DNA of 64,000 bases from Isoetes taiwanensis (GCA_021234155.1 JAJEKV010000066.1:7448618-7512617); one strand, 5' to 3'; positions 21,561 to 34,354 are shown, numbered from the stretch's first letter. Notes: generated from the letters alone by a model not told the origin. Numbers and translations: made by a program.

Positions 21561-24103
21561 GTGGCGACCACGAAGCGCCGGATTTTCGTGAGCGCTTTTA
21601 TTGGCAGCCCGGAAATTTACAATTTTGCTTTGGAAATATGACTCAACCACATGCAAATCACATACCTACTGAAAGGTCTCTGAGAGGGCTTTCCAACGCA
21701 ATAAATTTTAGCTGAAAGGAGCTCTGGATCTCCAGATATGATCAGAAACGTGCGACCAGGACCCTGAGCGCTTTAGGGTTTAAGAAGAGCTAAAGTCGGC
21801 CATCGAAGTTTCGACTTCAAATTATTCCATGGAAGCTAGAAAATAAATTATTGATCATGTATTGCTTTATTATCTAGAACTAGAATTACTTGAGCTAAAC
21901 TAGCCCAAACTCATTCCGCAATTTTTTTTAGTTTGGCTAAACCTTACAAATTTTCACTCTCTTACTTTCTGTATTTGCCTAAAAAAATCCGGTTGGTGTG
22001 GATGAAAAAAAAAAAAAAGTTAATCTAAAATTATATATTTTTCCCTATTTTTTCCATTCACTTTAGCCAATATTTTTTGAAAGTTTGCTAAGAAATCGCC
22101 AAATAGTTAACTTTAGCCCTTAAATTATTCCATGACGAGTGAAGGCAGTGAATGATTGATAAAAAATGAAATTCAACTATATATTATTCAAATATTTCTA
22201 TCGTTAATTTGCTCAACTAATTTGCGTTGCAAGGCAGTTGGGTCGCTTGGTTAAATGGGCATTGCAGCTTTTGATTTTTTAAGTATTTGTATATTCAATA
22301 ATATGTACGAGCATGAGATTGCTTTATTTTGGCATATATATTCAAGGTTCATGGATGGATGGGTGGATGGTTATTATTACGTGCGAGCATGAGGATGGTT
22401 TTATGTGGGCATATATATTCAAGACTCATGGATGGATGTATGGTTATTTAGCATGGGCAATGATGATGCTCTTAATTTTGATACCGTTAGGTTTTGCTTT
22501 CTTCTTTTGTAAAATGATTCCACGTTATTACTTTCCCATACTTTGGCACTTCGATACGTAATGAATTTAAATGATAAAGAAGTACAAACATAGAAACTAA
22601 TAATAAACTAAGACAAAAAGTGAGCTACCTTTATTAAAATGGTAATTTAAGGGGGATGTTTCACGTGACAACCAATAATCTTATAGGCTAATTGGTGGCA
22701 CGTACAAGATGGAAAGGTAGTAGCAAATACAAACTTAAAAACAAAGTATCTTAGTGGCAAATGTAGAGTCTAGATAAGAAGAAATAAAACAACCAAGGGA
22801 TTGCGCATCTTTTGTTGTTGGTTGTGGATAATGATAAAAAATAGGTTGGTTAAGACAATCATATAGAATCATATGTATATGAACAGATTCTAAATGTCGT
22901 GGTTAGTATAAGCTTGGTTGACACAAGCAAAATTCTAAAGATTCGATGTACAAATATTTACAAAGGATGGTAGCGAGTGATAGAAGGGAATATCCAAGGC
23001 GAGAAGCATAAAGGGTGAGGACATGCCATGAGTACATGGACACGTGTAAAGATAGCATACGTTCAAAGAAAAGGTATGACTTGCATGAGATTGGAAAAAA
23101 TAAAACAAATCGAAAAAAAAGGGACATGAGAAACAAGACGATGGATGGAGTCATTCAAGGCATAAACAATGTTGATGCTCTAAGAAGATATGCCTTACGT
23201 TTAGCTACAAACCTAGCAAAAATGCTGCATTACGATGGCTTCAATTGTAAGGCTACGTCTTTTGAGTTTTTCAATGTTATAAAAGGAGGCACAATTTTTT
23301 AATCATGGCCACCTGGCAAATTCGGAGGTGCTATAAGAAGTGCATTATACAAGGAGCAAGGTTGTTGTGCATGTGGCATTACACACAAAGGGTAGGATAT
23401 CTTGAGTATTTCTCCACATACTTCAGTTTTTGTGGATCTAGCTTCATTTGTTCAGTTCAACTCAAATTAAGTTTGTGTGGAGGCTTATCAACTTGAATTG
23501 TTTTGTTCAATTTAATTCAATGCAATTCAATTCGATTTGGTATTTCAATTCAGTTGTTTTATTAGTTCCTCTTTGGTCGGATTTACTTTCATTGTATTTG
23601 ACTGAAGCGGCTCGTGGCACATTAGATATTTTAGTCTCCATTCCAAGGCCTTATCTTACACTGGCTCTTCCCCCGACCTGACCTATTCTTCCTGATGCTT
23701 TTTATTTCTAAGATTTAGAATGGAATCTCAAACTATTTCTCCTATTAGATGTATAAGATGGGCTTCAATTTTAGATCCTGCAAAGCAATTTTGTAAAACC
23801 ATACTTGAGTTAGGTTCTGATCTTGGAGATTAACCTCATGAATATCAATGCACACAGATTTTGTCTGATCTGTTTCTAGACTGTTACAAAGAAATTGAAC
23901 CGGCCTATATATAGCATCTGTCAAATCATATTACATCATGATTCCGCTTTGCATATATTCAATAAGAAAAAAGAGGGAGAGATGAATAGAAATTTCACGC
24001 AACAGTTTACTAAACAGGGGCCACAATGTTAATTATATTAACGGGTTTCTTTCAACAGGGAAGGTATTGCATCCATTGTTCTATTTTGAAATAGGCCGTT
24101 TGG
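21561..24103. other. intergenic region upstream of the PHO1-like gene
   Basis: No gene is recognised. CTCCAGATATGATC occurs twice (about 21,540 and 21,731). A stretch of about 60 bases with TGGATGGATG is duplicated at about 22,320-22,370 and 22,400-22,450. AT-rich low complexity with repeated TTCAATTCAATT lies at about 23,450-23,540. The promoter of the PHO1-like gene should lie in the last part, but no convincing TATA box was picked out. Confidence 0.4.
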
Positions 24104-27100
24104 ATGGTGAAGTTTGAGAGGGAACTTGAGGATCAACTGGTTCCAGAATGGGAGAACATGTACTGCAATTACAAATTGCTCAAAAACGAGATTAGAGAAA
24201 TCAGAAGCATCATTCAAGAATCAATAGATCAGGCTGCAGCAATACCACCCACTCCACTAACAGCCTTGAGCCATCTGATGCCTAGCAGTTGGATCCACCC
24301 TGACAAGTTCATGGTAAGCTTGGATTTGTTTATTAATCATAAATTAAAGCTCAACCCGATCCAATCAATCAATTCAATTTAAATACTAATGTTTTGCTAC
24401 ATGATATGGATGTTATAAAATGGACCTCTATAGCGTATGCATTTATAACCTGGTGTAGCTAGTTTTAGTTATTTTCTTCTCTTCTTCTTCTTCATTCATG
24501 TCTAAGAGATATAAATACCTACGCAGATGTAGATATTGACAAACAGAACATGTATTAGAGGTATACCATAGATCTTTTTTGTCTTTGAGGACGATAAAAC
24601 TAGCATTTGGTTGACTTGCATGCTCCCTCGCTTAAAACATCTTGCATCAATCAAGACATCAATTTGAATGCCTTCTCATTGATGTCTTGGCATCATTCAA
24701 GACATCAATTTGAATGCCTTCTAATTGATATCCTGAATGCCATCATTTACGCAATTTGTCTTTGGAAATGTTATTCTATAATCATAGCAACAATTACTAT
24801 TATGCTTGCCAATTGTTGGGTTCTGTTTCAGGTTGTTCATAAGAGGCATATAGAAGCAACAGGAGAGGACATTTTTGAGACAGAATTGATGGAGCCTCAA
24901 CCAATGCATATTAAACGCTTCTTCCAACTTCTTGATCAACAATTAAACAAAGTAGACAAGTTCTACAAAATGAAGGAGAAGGAACACATAGAAAAGGAGT
25001 CCCAGCTAGAAATCCAAATGCGAGCATTCAGTGAACTGCAACACCCTTCCAATGCAAAAAATGGTTCGGAAGTCGACGCCATTAGCGAACAAGGTATCCC
25101 AAAATTAAAGTGTGGCAATCCAAAAAAAGAGGATTGTCATTTTATCACATAACAAACTTAGAAGCATCAAATCATTAGTTTGAATTATGTGCTTTAGATC
25201 TGGAGAAGAGCTTAACTAGAATACCCAGTTCAGTGAAGAGCAAACGAATCCAGGTTGTCAGAGCTGATAAGATGCTTAAGAAGGCCTTTATTGAGTTCTA
25301 TAGAAGTCTCAAACTGCTCACAAATTACAGGCACTTAGTTCAACCCTACAATCAAATCATGTTAACCACTATCTTAAGCCAATTTCTAATGTTAATTTTC
25401 TATTCTGTATGGCAGATCAATCAATACCATGGCATTTGTGGAGATCCTCAAGAAGTACGACAAGGTCTGCCCGTAATGCTTTTTGTTTCATATTCTTGTG
25501 CCTAAAAGATTGTATGTGTTTGCAATAACTAAATTTAAAGGCTCACTACAGTTAACCACACAAAATGCTTCAGACATCTATCTAAGAGCTGTGGAAATAA
25601 GCTACTTTTCAAGCTCAGACAAGGTGGGTCTCTATTTTCCTCTCTTTTGTGATACCTCTTCCTTGTGGTTTGATGGCTAGTCCTTTGGGTTAGCAATAAG
25701 AGGTCTTGTATTAAATCTCTCCTGGGACATTTAAGGATCGTCATATATCCCTATAAGATGTTGTGATGTGATATGCCATAAAAATACTATCTATCTACCT
25801 ATCCTTTCTTCATTCTACCATCATGCTCGTAGCATATCATTTTATCTTAGAGTAGCAATGCAAAGCAATTATAAGCAAGAAGGTAAATCTAGAAAAGCAT
25901 AATTATGTTTTCTTTCGGCTTGGATTATGCAGATTCCTAAATTAATGGAGAAGGTAGAGGCCCTCTTCACTCAACATTTCACCAATGGAAATCGCAAGAA
26001 AGCACTAGCCTATCTGAGGGCAAGACGACAAAGAGTAAAACAAACCCAAAGAAAGATTTTTGCATTAGGTATTCATGTCCATTCTCCTAACTCCATAACA
26101 AACAATAATTTTTCAAACTTCGTCTAGGTCTTTTCACCGGATGCTCCTGGAGTCTTATTCTTGCATTTATTTTGCTTCTAATCTTGGCCAACCATACCAA
26201 CTTGTCAACTGGAGAAAAAACATACTTGAAATCTGCATTTCCCGTCTTCAGGTTTGCTTGCCATGAACTAATTTGTCTTTTCTTTTGTTTATGGATAACC
26301 TTCTTACTTCAATTTTGGCACAAGTAAAGTACAATCATGTTGTTTCTACTACATATATATATGTATGGTTGCAATGTCTACACTTGGAGTAGAGTTCGTA
26401 TCAACTATGCATTCATTTATGAGTTTGCACCTGGTACTGAGTTAAAGTACCAAGATGTGTTTCTCTTGAGCACAAGCCTTACAACAATTTTGATTGTGGG
26501 GATGATTGCTCATCTCGCTACGTACACTAAGGAATATAATGGTCATGTGATAAGCGAGCTTATTCCCTTCATCGTCTTCATGGTATATATTGTAGATTTA
26601 TAACTTTTTGTCAGTAATATAGTTCCTCTTTTTTACACTATTTAAATTTGTAGATATTGGTATTCCTCCTTTTATCTCCATTTAATATTTGCTTCAAGTC
26701 ATCAAGGGTTGTATTTCTAAGAGCCTTATGGCACGACATATGCGCTCCCCTATACAAGGTAAGAGCTATGCATTGCTGATGATGATGATGATGCTTGTAT
26801 TCAATGTGCTGGAAAACATTTATTAATTATAGTATCGAACAGGTGGTATTAATAGATTTCTTTATAGCAGACCAATTGACAAGCCAGGTACTAAACGAAG
26901 TACATTTCAGATTTGTAAAAACTCTCTAAAAGATAACCACGTCGAGCATGTAGGTAACAGCTTTAAGGAATCTAGGATACATTTCATGTTATTATGGAGG
27001 AGGCTTTTACAAAACTCAAAATTCTCATGCATGCACTGGAAATGATATATTCAAATTATTTCAATATTTACTAGCAATATTGCCATTTTGGTGCAGATTG

Positions 27101-27915
27101 ATGCAGGTAATTGCAACAACTTTTTAACTACTTAGGAAAAATTTAGATAATATTTAACATATAAATGTCGTCTCTAGTGTTGGAGAAGATGGTTAGACGA
27201 GCATCAACGAATTCATATACAAAATGGCGGAAAGTACATGTCAGGAATGGTAGCCCTCATCATGAAGCTGACATACTCAAGAATTCACACCAGAGGCTGG
27301 CTAATTGTGTTTGTCTTATGCTCGATTTTTGCTACTACCTATCAATTATATTGGAGTCTTGTGGTCGACTGGGGTCTACTTCATCCGAAATCTGTAAATC
27401 CATGGTTGAGAGACCGACTCATCCTAAACCATAAATCTATTTATTTTTTATCGATGGTATGGCTTTGATATTTTTATTTCTGCAGCATACTGCTAATGGT
27501 TCATTATCAATTTCATATGTCCACTTCTTAGCATTATGTGGGGCATACAACTTTCATGAGTGTTTAACTTCTAAAAGGATGCAATGTGGCAGATTCTGGA
27601 CATTGTGCTTCGTTTGGCTTGGTTGTATGCTGTGATACACATACCATATGCAAAAGTTGACCATTTTATTATTGATTTTGTCTTTGCTGCATTAGAAGTC
27701 CTCCGAAGGGGACACTGGAATTTTTACAGGTTTGTTATTCCTTTTAATCCTAGTAGCTACTCTTTTTATACATTAGTCCCTGTCACTTTTTATGACCGTC
27801 TATGCTTTTAAAATGCAGGTTAGAAAATGAGCATCTCAATAATGTGGGTAGATATCGGGCTGTGCGAGATGTTCCTTTACCTTTTAAAGGAGACATAGAT
27901 GACATACCCACATAA
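24104..27915 (+). CDS. PHO1: PHO1-like phosphate exporter (SPX-EXS), 14 exons
   Basis: The PHO1 family exports inorganic phosphate for root-to-shoot transfer. Exons fit as 24104-24313, 24832-25093, 25198-25330 (or 25360), 25416-25464, 25552-25623, 25933-26068, 26128-26251, 26330-26582, 26654-26758, 26843-26887, 26954-27106, 27178-27456, 27593-27729 and 27819-27915; phases match throughout, giving about 684 residues. The start MVKFERELE is the family's usual SPX start. The SPX domain (about residues 1-290) includes [10 protein letters not shown], the lysine-rich inositol-pyrophosphate site. Membrane segments follow, with MYGCNVYTW and [10 protein letters not shown]. The EXS domain (about 480-684) has [22 protein letters not shown] and the signature [17 protein letters not shown]. 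It is shorter than typical members (about 780), mainly in the SPX linker. No frame defect is seen. Which paralogue it is cannot be told. Confidence 0.93.
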
Positions 27916-29026
27916 AAACATTAATTTCAACACTAAATAGCTTCTTACTATGGTTACAAGAATAGGACAACTTACACTTAGAGAAGGCTTATACAAGATA
28001 TTAAATTAGAATCTCGTAAATAAAACATCTTGAAGATTGCACACCATCTATATGTTAAGAATACGCAGCATTGATGCGCATTTATACTTATCATAATACC
28101 TTGTAAATAATATTTATGTATGTCGTTTTGGCCAGTCGAATTTCTTGTCTCTGTCACATCTAATCAGCTGATATATCATTTTTTGTCTCGTTTGTCTCCG
28201 ATGAACATTAATAATGCTCTGCCTTTCTCTTATCACATGTATAAAATAGCTATTACATGTCATTGCTTCTTCTTCTTTTTTGGAGAGTGGGGGATGATAT
28301 TTTTCATTAATTAAGATAGATAGCTAGATAGGAAAGCCATACAATAGAGATAGAAAGCTATTATAAAATTAGCTTTCAATATCACACAGCAAGATAGTTT
28401 GTGTAAAAGACTAGAAAATGGTTATAGCTGGAAATGGTTTATAATAGTAATTGTTGAGAAGAAAGATCGGTGCAGTGTCACAACTGAAGTCAATATAATT
28501 GCCAAAAGCAAAAGTGGATGAGACACTTTTGCTCGTGGAAAAAAAAAACCTTTTCTTCACATCGATTGTGAGTTTTGACTAGCTATCCATGAAATTCAAA
28601 ACCATAGAATAAATTCTATAATATCTTCGATACTTCATTCTTGATTCTAAACCTGCAAGATCAAACCAAGTTATTGAACCTGAGAAGAGCCAATTGTGTT
28701 AATGAAGGCTGGGGAAATGGTTGGGATTTTTGGGTCATCAGAATAAATGCCAAGATGAAAGAGAAGGCTATAGTCTGCAATGAAGTTATAAGAACCAACC
28801 ATCCAAAAGATTATCTCAGATCAATCTATAGAAACCATGTTGCACAATAAGCAATAATAGAGTTCCATATGCATCTTTCAGCATTCTATGAGTGTATAAA
28901 TCTCTATATCTAATAAAATACCTCTCTGTAAAGCTAAAATGGTGATTATATATAAACCAGAATAAATCGTGCATCTGTAATACTTCTCTTGTAAACACAC
29001 TAGTCTAAATTCTTTTCCTGGCAATG
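27916..29026. other. region downstream of the PHO1-like gene
   Basis: AT-rich, no gene recognised. Possible polyadenylation words (AATAAA-like, at about 28,018) follow the stop codon. The stretch ends at the poly(T) that marks the tail of the minus-strand LINE B. Confidence 0.4.
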
Positions 29027-29109
29027 TTTTTTTTTTTTTTTCTTTTTTGACGAATATAGGAATATATTAAACCACTAGAATGCGATCAAGTACAATGATA
29101 AGTGTGGTG

Positions 29110-31033
29110 CTAAGAAATGAAGTGCCCATCATGATTGACAATCTGTAGGAATGTCAACCAAATTTCCCGCTTAACTGTGCCAGACAAGCTTGAGACTTGG
29201 TAAGCCTGCCACAACTTATGCCTCAAGATCGGAACCAACCGAAAAGGGCTAAGCACTGCATTCTGAAAGACCTTCGCTCTCCGTCTTTTCCAAATCAACC
29301 ACAGAAGCCAAGCTCTACATAAATGGAATGCATGCTGCTTGGCTACTGGCCAACTGCTAGGAAAGACTCCCAAGAGAATCTTCTGACTGCACAGTGAAGA
29401 CCCAAAGAGGGCTCTCACCCAGGACCAAGCTGTCCCTACCTCTGTGCATAGGACAAAGCAGTGCTCAATGGTCTCTCGACGCCTTCCACATAAAGGGCAT
29501 GTTTCCGCTCCTGTGGACTCGGACATTCACCCTGAGGCTACGGTGCAAGATCTGCCACAAAAGGGTACAGATTTTAGGAGGAGGCAATGTATTCCACGCC
29601 CACTTCCACATGGTTACTCCCTGGAAGCTTAAGCGACCACTTATCCAAAGGCGGCAACGTGTCCTGAAGCGCTAGAAGCCCATAAGCCGATGCTACAAAC
29701 TGAGATGCATCAAGTCCACTATGCGACTTCCAAATGCGATTGACTTGAGAAGACAACTGCAATGGAATAGCATTGGCAATTCTGGCCCAAGTCCGTATGT
29801 CCCACCGCCGAAGGCCAAATCGTTCCCTAAAAAACTCCCACGGCGCCAGATGACCCTTCCAATACCAGTCATGGATGGATGTTACCTCTGCAGCAATCCC
29901 TCGGCACTGAGTACCTGAGTGTAGGGAAGAGGCCAAGGGAGATGCAGAATCCAAGGGTACCCAGAGAAAGGGCGATGAGGCTACCATACACCTGCTAGGG
30001 TCCAATGAAAAGAGAACCTTGACCACCTTCCAGGCCTTCAAAAGACCCTTAAGAAAAGGCGAAGCATGAGGGAATGGCCGCAAATCTTCAAACAGAGCCC
30101 ACGACAACTGAGCCGGAATTGCTGGCTTCCGAAACACAATAGAATGGCGAAGCGGCTGTGCCAATAGAGCCAAACCTGGGGATTGTTGCTCCTGCAACAA
30201 CTGCCAGGTGAATTTCGACACCAGAACCTTCGTGTGCAACGACACATCAAGCATACCTAAGCCCCCCGCCTTTCTGGGACGCACACACTTCCACCATGCG
30301 ACCTTCACTGTAGCCCCCTCCTCATTCCCTCCCCAAACAAAATTGCGAATGGTGTCATCCAACTCCTTAACCACACTTTCTGGCGCAAGTATGCAGGAGG
30401 CTGCGTAAACATGAGTGCTACAGAGCACTGACTTGGCTACCAGAATCCTAACAGCCATGGTGAGTGTACTTTCCCTCCACCAGTTCAGATGCTGCTTAAG
30501 ATTCTGTAATGTCTCCGCCCAAATTGCCCTAGCATTAATGTCCAAGCCAAATGGTATGCCTAATAGTTTGGCAGCTGTGTGTGGCGGTGTAAGAGCCCAG
30601 GGAAACTGACTCAACCACGCAAGAGGAGGTTCCTCCAGTACCCACATGGCCGAGCACTTCAACCAGTTAAGCAAGCACCCTGAAGCTAAAGAAAAGGCAT
30701 CCAAAATATTCTTGGCTGCCTGGAGATTGGACTCATCTCATGAAGAAAGAGGAATGTATCATCCGCAAATTTACTGCAAACCTGTTGCGACCCATCACCC
30801 ATGCGGAGACCTTGCACCACATTGTCAGTAACTGCCACCTGAAAAAGCTGCGAAAGAGCTTCTGCCACTATGGTGAACAGAAAGGGGACCAACGGACATC
30901 CCTGCCTAATGCCTCGGCCCACAGAGAAGATTGAAGAGGTCTCACCCTGACACCACACTGTCGCCCTAGCAGACACATGTAGCTTCATAACCGTTTCCCT
31001 GAAACTAGGTCCACACCCAAAGGCCTGCATCAT
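29110..31033 (-). pseudogene. LINE B ORF2 C-terminal half (RT end and zinc domain)
   Basis: Frames at 30,686-31,033, 29,574-30,704 and 29,110-29,526 follow each other on the minus strand. The first contains GRGIRQGCPLVPFLF and the catalytic FADDTFL (FADD where the other copy has YADD). The second is the long thumb/connection region of plant L1 elements, with SGCLLNWLKCSAMWVL and FVWGGNEEGATVKVAW. The third has the zinc motif CPLCGRRRETIEHCFVLC. Frame breaks separate the three. It is homologous throughout to 8.4-10.3 kb. Confidence 0.85.
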
Positions 31034-31036
31034 ATC
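31032..31036. repeat. target site duplication of LTR element, left
   Basis: ATATC precedes the 5' LTR and is repeated at 44,280-44,284 after the 3' LTR. Confidence 0.85.
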
Positions 31037-32679
31037 TGTGACGGTCCAGGGGAATATACGCCATAAATACGTATATTCCTGGATCCGTCACCATACAAGT
31101 CTATCCTCATAGCCTTGTATACCATAGATTGTGGCACTAGGGGGGCATGGCTAAGATATTCTCATAACTTAGCCAACCATAGGTTAAGCCATTATCCACG
31201 TGGCCTTAACCTATTGGGGCACCGCCACACAGGACTCACCTGATTGGTGCCACGTGGCATCCTAGGTGGACCTAACTCATATAGGCATAAACCCTAACCC
31301 TAGACCTCTTTCCAGCCCTAGCACCCAGAGACTCACCTACTCGTTCGAAACCCCGTTTCGAACATCGTTTGTTGTGGCATAGACTGGTGCAGCAGCCCCA
31401 GCAGGGTAGACTCGTTCTTGGAGTAGGAGCGGCATCTCGTGAGTCGGAGACCATGGAGGCACATGGATCTGGAGGGAGAGCTTCAGGAGCAGGTATGTAT
31501 GATAGTAGTTGTGATAGCTCATCTGGAAATTAGCATTCCAGATATGCTAGTATTTTGTATCTAGAGTAGAGCCATCCTAGAACCTATATTCAACATCTTG
31601 AACCCTAATCAAGGAACCCTAACTATTAGTTAGATTTGTATGATTAGGTTAAGATGTTCTTCTTATGATTATTCTCATGATGTGATGAGTATGGATGTTG
31701 GTTGATCTTGTTTGCTCCTCTTGTATTGGGAAGGGGGGTAGAGACCTAGAGCCATATGTAGTATGCTCCTAGAGTAGACCCCTTAGTTCCTATTAGTTGC
31801 GGCCTGTGCATAGGAGCCCACCCGGCTATTGAGGCTATGATATGACTCAGCACCATATAACGGGGCTAGAGGGAAAGCGGAGGGAGGATCCCTGCCGAGT
31901 GGGGGCTTCGGGGGATCCCATAGTGGGCTAGGCTTATGGTCGGTCACTTCGTGTGGGCCGAGCATGGGTCCGGACACCTCCCGGGCAATGGTGTCGCCGC
32001 CTCTCGAGAGCTGCAAGTGTTGGCTTGGCTCTCGTTTTGGGGGTTAAGTCGGGTGCGAATGGGTGTGTGTCCCCATTCTCTAGCCCACGGAACCTCTAGA
32101 CCCTAGGAAGGGGAGATGCAACCCTTCCCGCCTCATCGGACCCGGGAGATGCAACACAGAGTAGTCCCGGATGGGTGATGCCATGGGATTAGCGTGTCCG
32201 GAAGGCTAGAGTCATGCCGAGCCTGATTTAGCCCATCCGCAAAGTATGCACAGGAGGGGCGGATGGAGTGGTCAACCCTAGCCATTGTTCTATGCCAGCC
32301 CCTCGCCATTGCCATGACTCGGTGCATCTATCTTGAGGCCTAGCCGGTCGGGTCATCCTCCTTACAGTGCGAGCGAGGGTAGGAGCTCTCATGTTTTATG
32401 GTTCGTGATTATCATCTTTGCCTTGGTTTATGAGTGATGCACTACCTTTCGAGGTAGTATTTGTATATGTTGATGCTAGTTCGGCGTGTTATCGCTTCCA
32501 TTTGTTATAGGAGCCCATAGGGGAAGGGCGCAAAGACACCTTCGTGTTCCCTTCCCGCACTAAGAGTCACCTCGAGTCTTGGGGGTAGGCGAAGGGCCCA
32601 TCGCGTTCTTGTGGCCGGATGGGGGATTTCTTCCGAAAAATACCGTAGGGCGCCGTCACGCTTTTAGCGAGGCGTCACA
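31037..32679 (+). repeat. 5' LTR
   Basis: It begins TGTGACGGTCCAGG and ends GGCGTCACA. CATACGTATATTCC-type inverted words near the start (ATATACG...CGTATAT at about 31,055-31,077) form a short hairpin. The LTR should carry the promoter, but no TATA box was assigned. Confidence 0.9.
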
Positions 32680-32700
32680 ATAGTATCGAGGCGATGTTCT
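32680..32700 (+). other. probable primer binding site
   Basis: Just after the 5' LTR the sequence TAGTATCGAGGCG resembles the usual plant gypsy primer site TGGTATCAGAGC, complementary to the 3' end of initiator tRNA-Met, with a few changes. The match is imperfect, so the assignment is moderate. Confidence 0.45.
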
Positions 32701-33256
32701 TGGTTGACCAAGAACTAGCACTGACCATAACCATGAAGTAGTCTAACAGGCCTATAGGGGTGTGAAATAAACATTTCCACCATTGAACCGCGAAAATGGG
32801 GGAAAAAAAATTTTCTCCTAGGTAGTGGGTCAGGAATTAGGCTAAGTGTTAGACGAAGATTTGAGCGAGTCAAACGAACCTTCTAGTAAATTTGGAGTGA
32901 AAATTATGCATCTGCATCAAATTTCACCTAAAATGGGTCGAAGAATCATGCCAATCGGAGACCCAGGTGAAAAATGGCGCAAATTCATAAATTGCACTTC
33001 GAACCATTAGGAAAATTCGAAAATTTAAGATAATATCAATTAATATAGGTTAATATATACATCAATAGTTAAATAATTATTAAATATCTTGTAATTAATA
33101 AGGGGGGCTAATAAATAGGGGTAATTATGGTAGGAGAATATTCCCAGGGACCCTCCTTTTTAAATATCTGACACCTCATTTTCTCTCTCCCACCCTTCAC
33201 CTCCAACTCTCTCTTGCTTCGACCTTTAACACCCATTTTCCGGATCCATAAGATAT

Positions 33257-34354
33257 GGCTCGCACCAAACAAAACCTACAGGGAAGTCTGGACCAAGACC
33301 TACCCTCTCCATGGCGCAGCGGCAGGCGACATGTGAAGAAGATCCCGGAGCACCTCCGACCCAAGAAAGGGAAGAGGACCTTCCCCCAGCCAGCCAGCGG
33401 CCGGGCGCGATACGTATCATGATGCCGGTGGAGAGCCCCCAAAGAGCAGCTCGTCGTCGGCAGGAACACAAAGAACGGACGAGTCGCGCCACTTTGGGGC
33501 CACAGACACCGAGGTGGAACAAGAGGTGGAAGAGCAGGTGCAGCAGCAGGTGGAGGAAGCGGGGCCTTCGGTGCCCAAAAAGAAGGGAAAGGAAAAAGTA
33601 GCAGAGTGGCCGGAGGAGAGGGCCGCTAGAAGAAAAGGGAGAGAGAGAGGGAGCTGAGGGAGCAAGAGCGACCTGACGAAGAAGAGGAACGATGGCCCTC
33701 ACCGACCATCGCGTTGACGAGCCTCAAATGGGAGGAAGAAGAGCAGGAGGTCCGGGGATGACGAGGAGGAAGAAGAGCAGGAGGGGCAGCAGGACCCCGA
33801 CGCCAAACCACCCTACCCCAAGTGGCCGGAACCACCTAAGGTGGTGAAGAAGCAAAAGGTAGGGGAGCGGGCATTCGCGCTCCAGCAGGACCGCGAGTTC
33901 AAGCGGAAGATGGTGGCATACAAGGAGTACCTTCGTCGTTGGACGAGGTACAATGAGTGGTATTGCCGCCAGGAGGTGCAGCGCGTCGTGGTGGGCGGCA
34001 GGCCGAAGAAGAACCAGCCCAAGCCACCCCCACCTAGGCCGAAAACCCAAGAGGGTTCACCACGGGCCTAACAAAGACATACCCGGGTGTTTAGGGAGAT
34101 TCGGCACTTCCGTGATGTGCACGAATCTCCGATAAGAAGGCGCCCTCGAGCGTCTCCTTAGAGAGGTCTTGCAGCAGTTCCGGACCGATTATAGGGTTAC
34201 CCCTCTAATGACCCGGGCCCTGCAAGAGGCTTCCGAAGTAGAGCTGGTCCAGCTCTTCGAGGAAGGGAACCTCTGCGCTATCCATGCTAAGAGAGTTACC
34301 CTTATGCCTAAGGATATTCACTTAGCACGGAGGATCCGCAGGGAGAGGCCCTAG
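33257..34354 (+). pseudogene. histone H3-like ORF inside the LTR retrotransposon
   Basis: The frame opens ATG at 33,257 with MARTKQ, identical to the H3 N-terminus. A charged linker of about 280 residues follows: Glu/Gln-rich at 33,475-33,650 and 33,757-33,800, then basic. The C-terminus is an H3 fold. REIR (34,093) opens alpha-N and [10 protein letters not shown] is alpha-1. [18 protein letters not shown] and [12 protein letters not shown] match canonical H3 closely, ending RRERP then stop. From REIR to the end the spacing equals H3 with no gaps apart from one frameshift. By eye about 60 percent of fold positions match. Breaks seen: shifts near 33.3-33.4, 33.65, 33.757 and 34.14 kb and one TAA at 34,069. 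Loop length is that of canonical H3, not CENH3. It has no introns. Possible roles (targeting, particle chromatin) are inference. Confidence 0.85.

Larger units (their letters stand above)
29027..31036 (-). mobile_element. LINE B second copy, 3' part (split by LTR element)
   Basis: A T-run at 29,029-29,048 is the poly(A) tail of a minus-strand LINE. The sequence reads ORF2 from the middle of the reverse transcriptase to the end. It resumes on the other side of the LTR retrotransposon at 44,280, and the two halves align to the intact family B copy at 4.7-10.5 kb. Confidence 0.9.

Noticed and set aside
23015-23302. Frame MRTCHEYMDTCKDSIR... as a gene
   Set aside because: There is no recognisable motif, composition is AT-rich and there are no supporting exons.
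33226-34050. Long minus-strand Leu/Ser-rich frames opposite the H3-like ORF
   Set aside because: They are antisense shadows of GC-rich coding sequence and match no family.
33257-34354. A centromeric H3 (CENH3) rather than H3-like protein
   Set aside because: The loop between alpha-1 and alpha-2 has the canonical H3 length and the C-terminus keeps CAIHAKRVT and MPKDI. CENH3 usually has a longer loop and diverges here.
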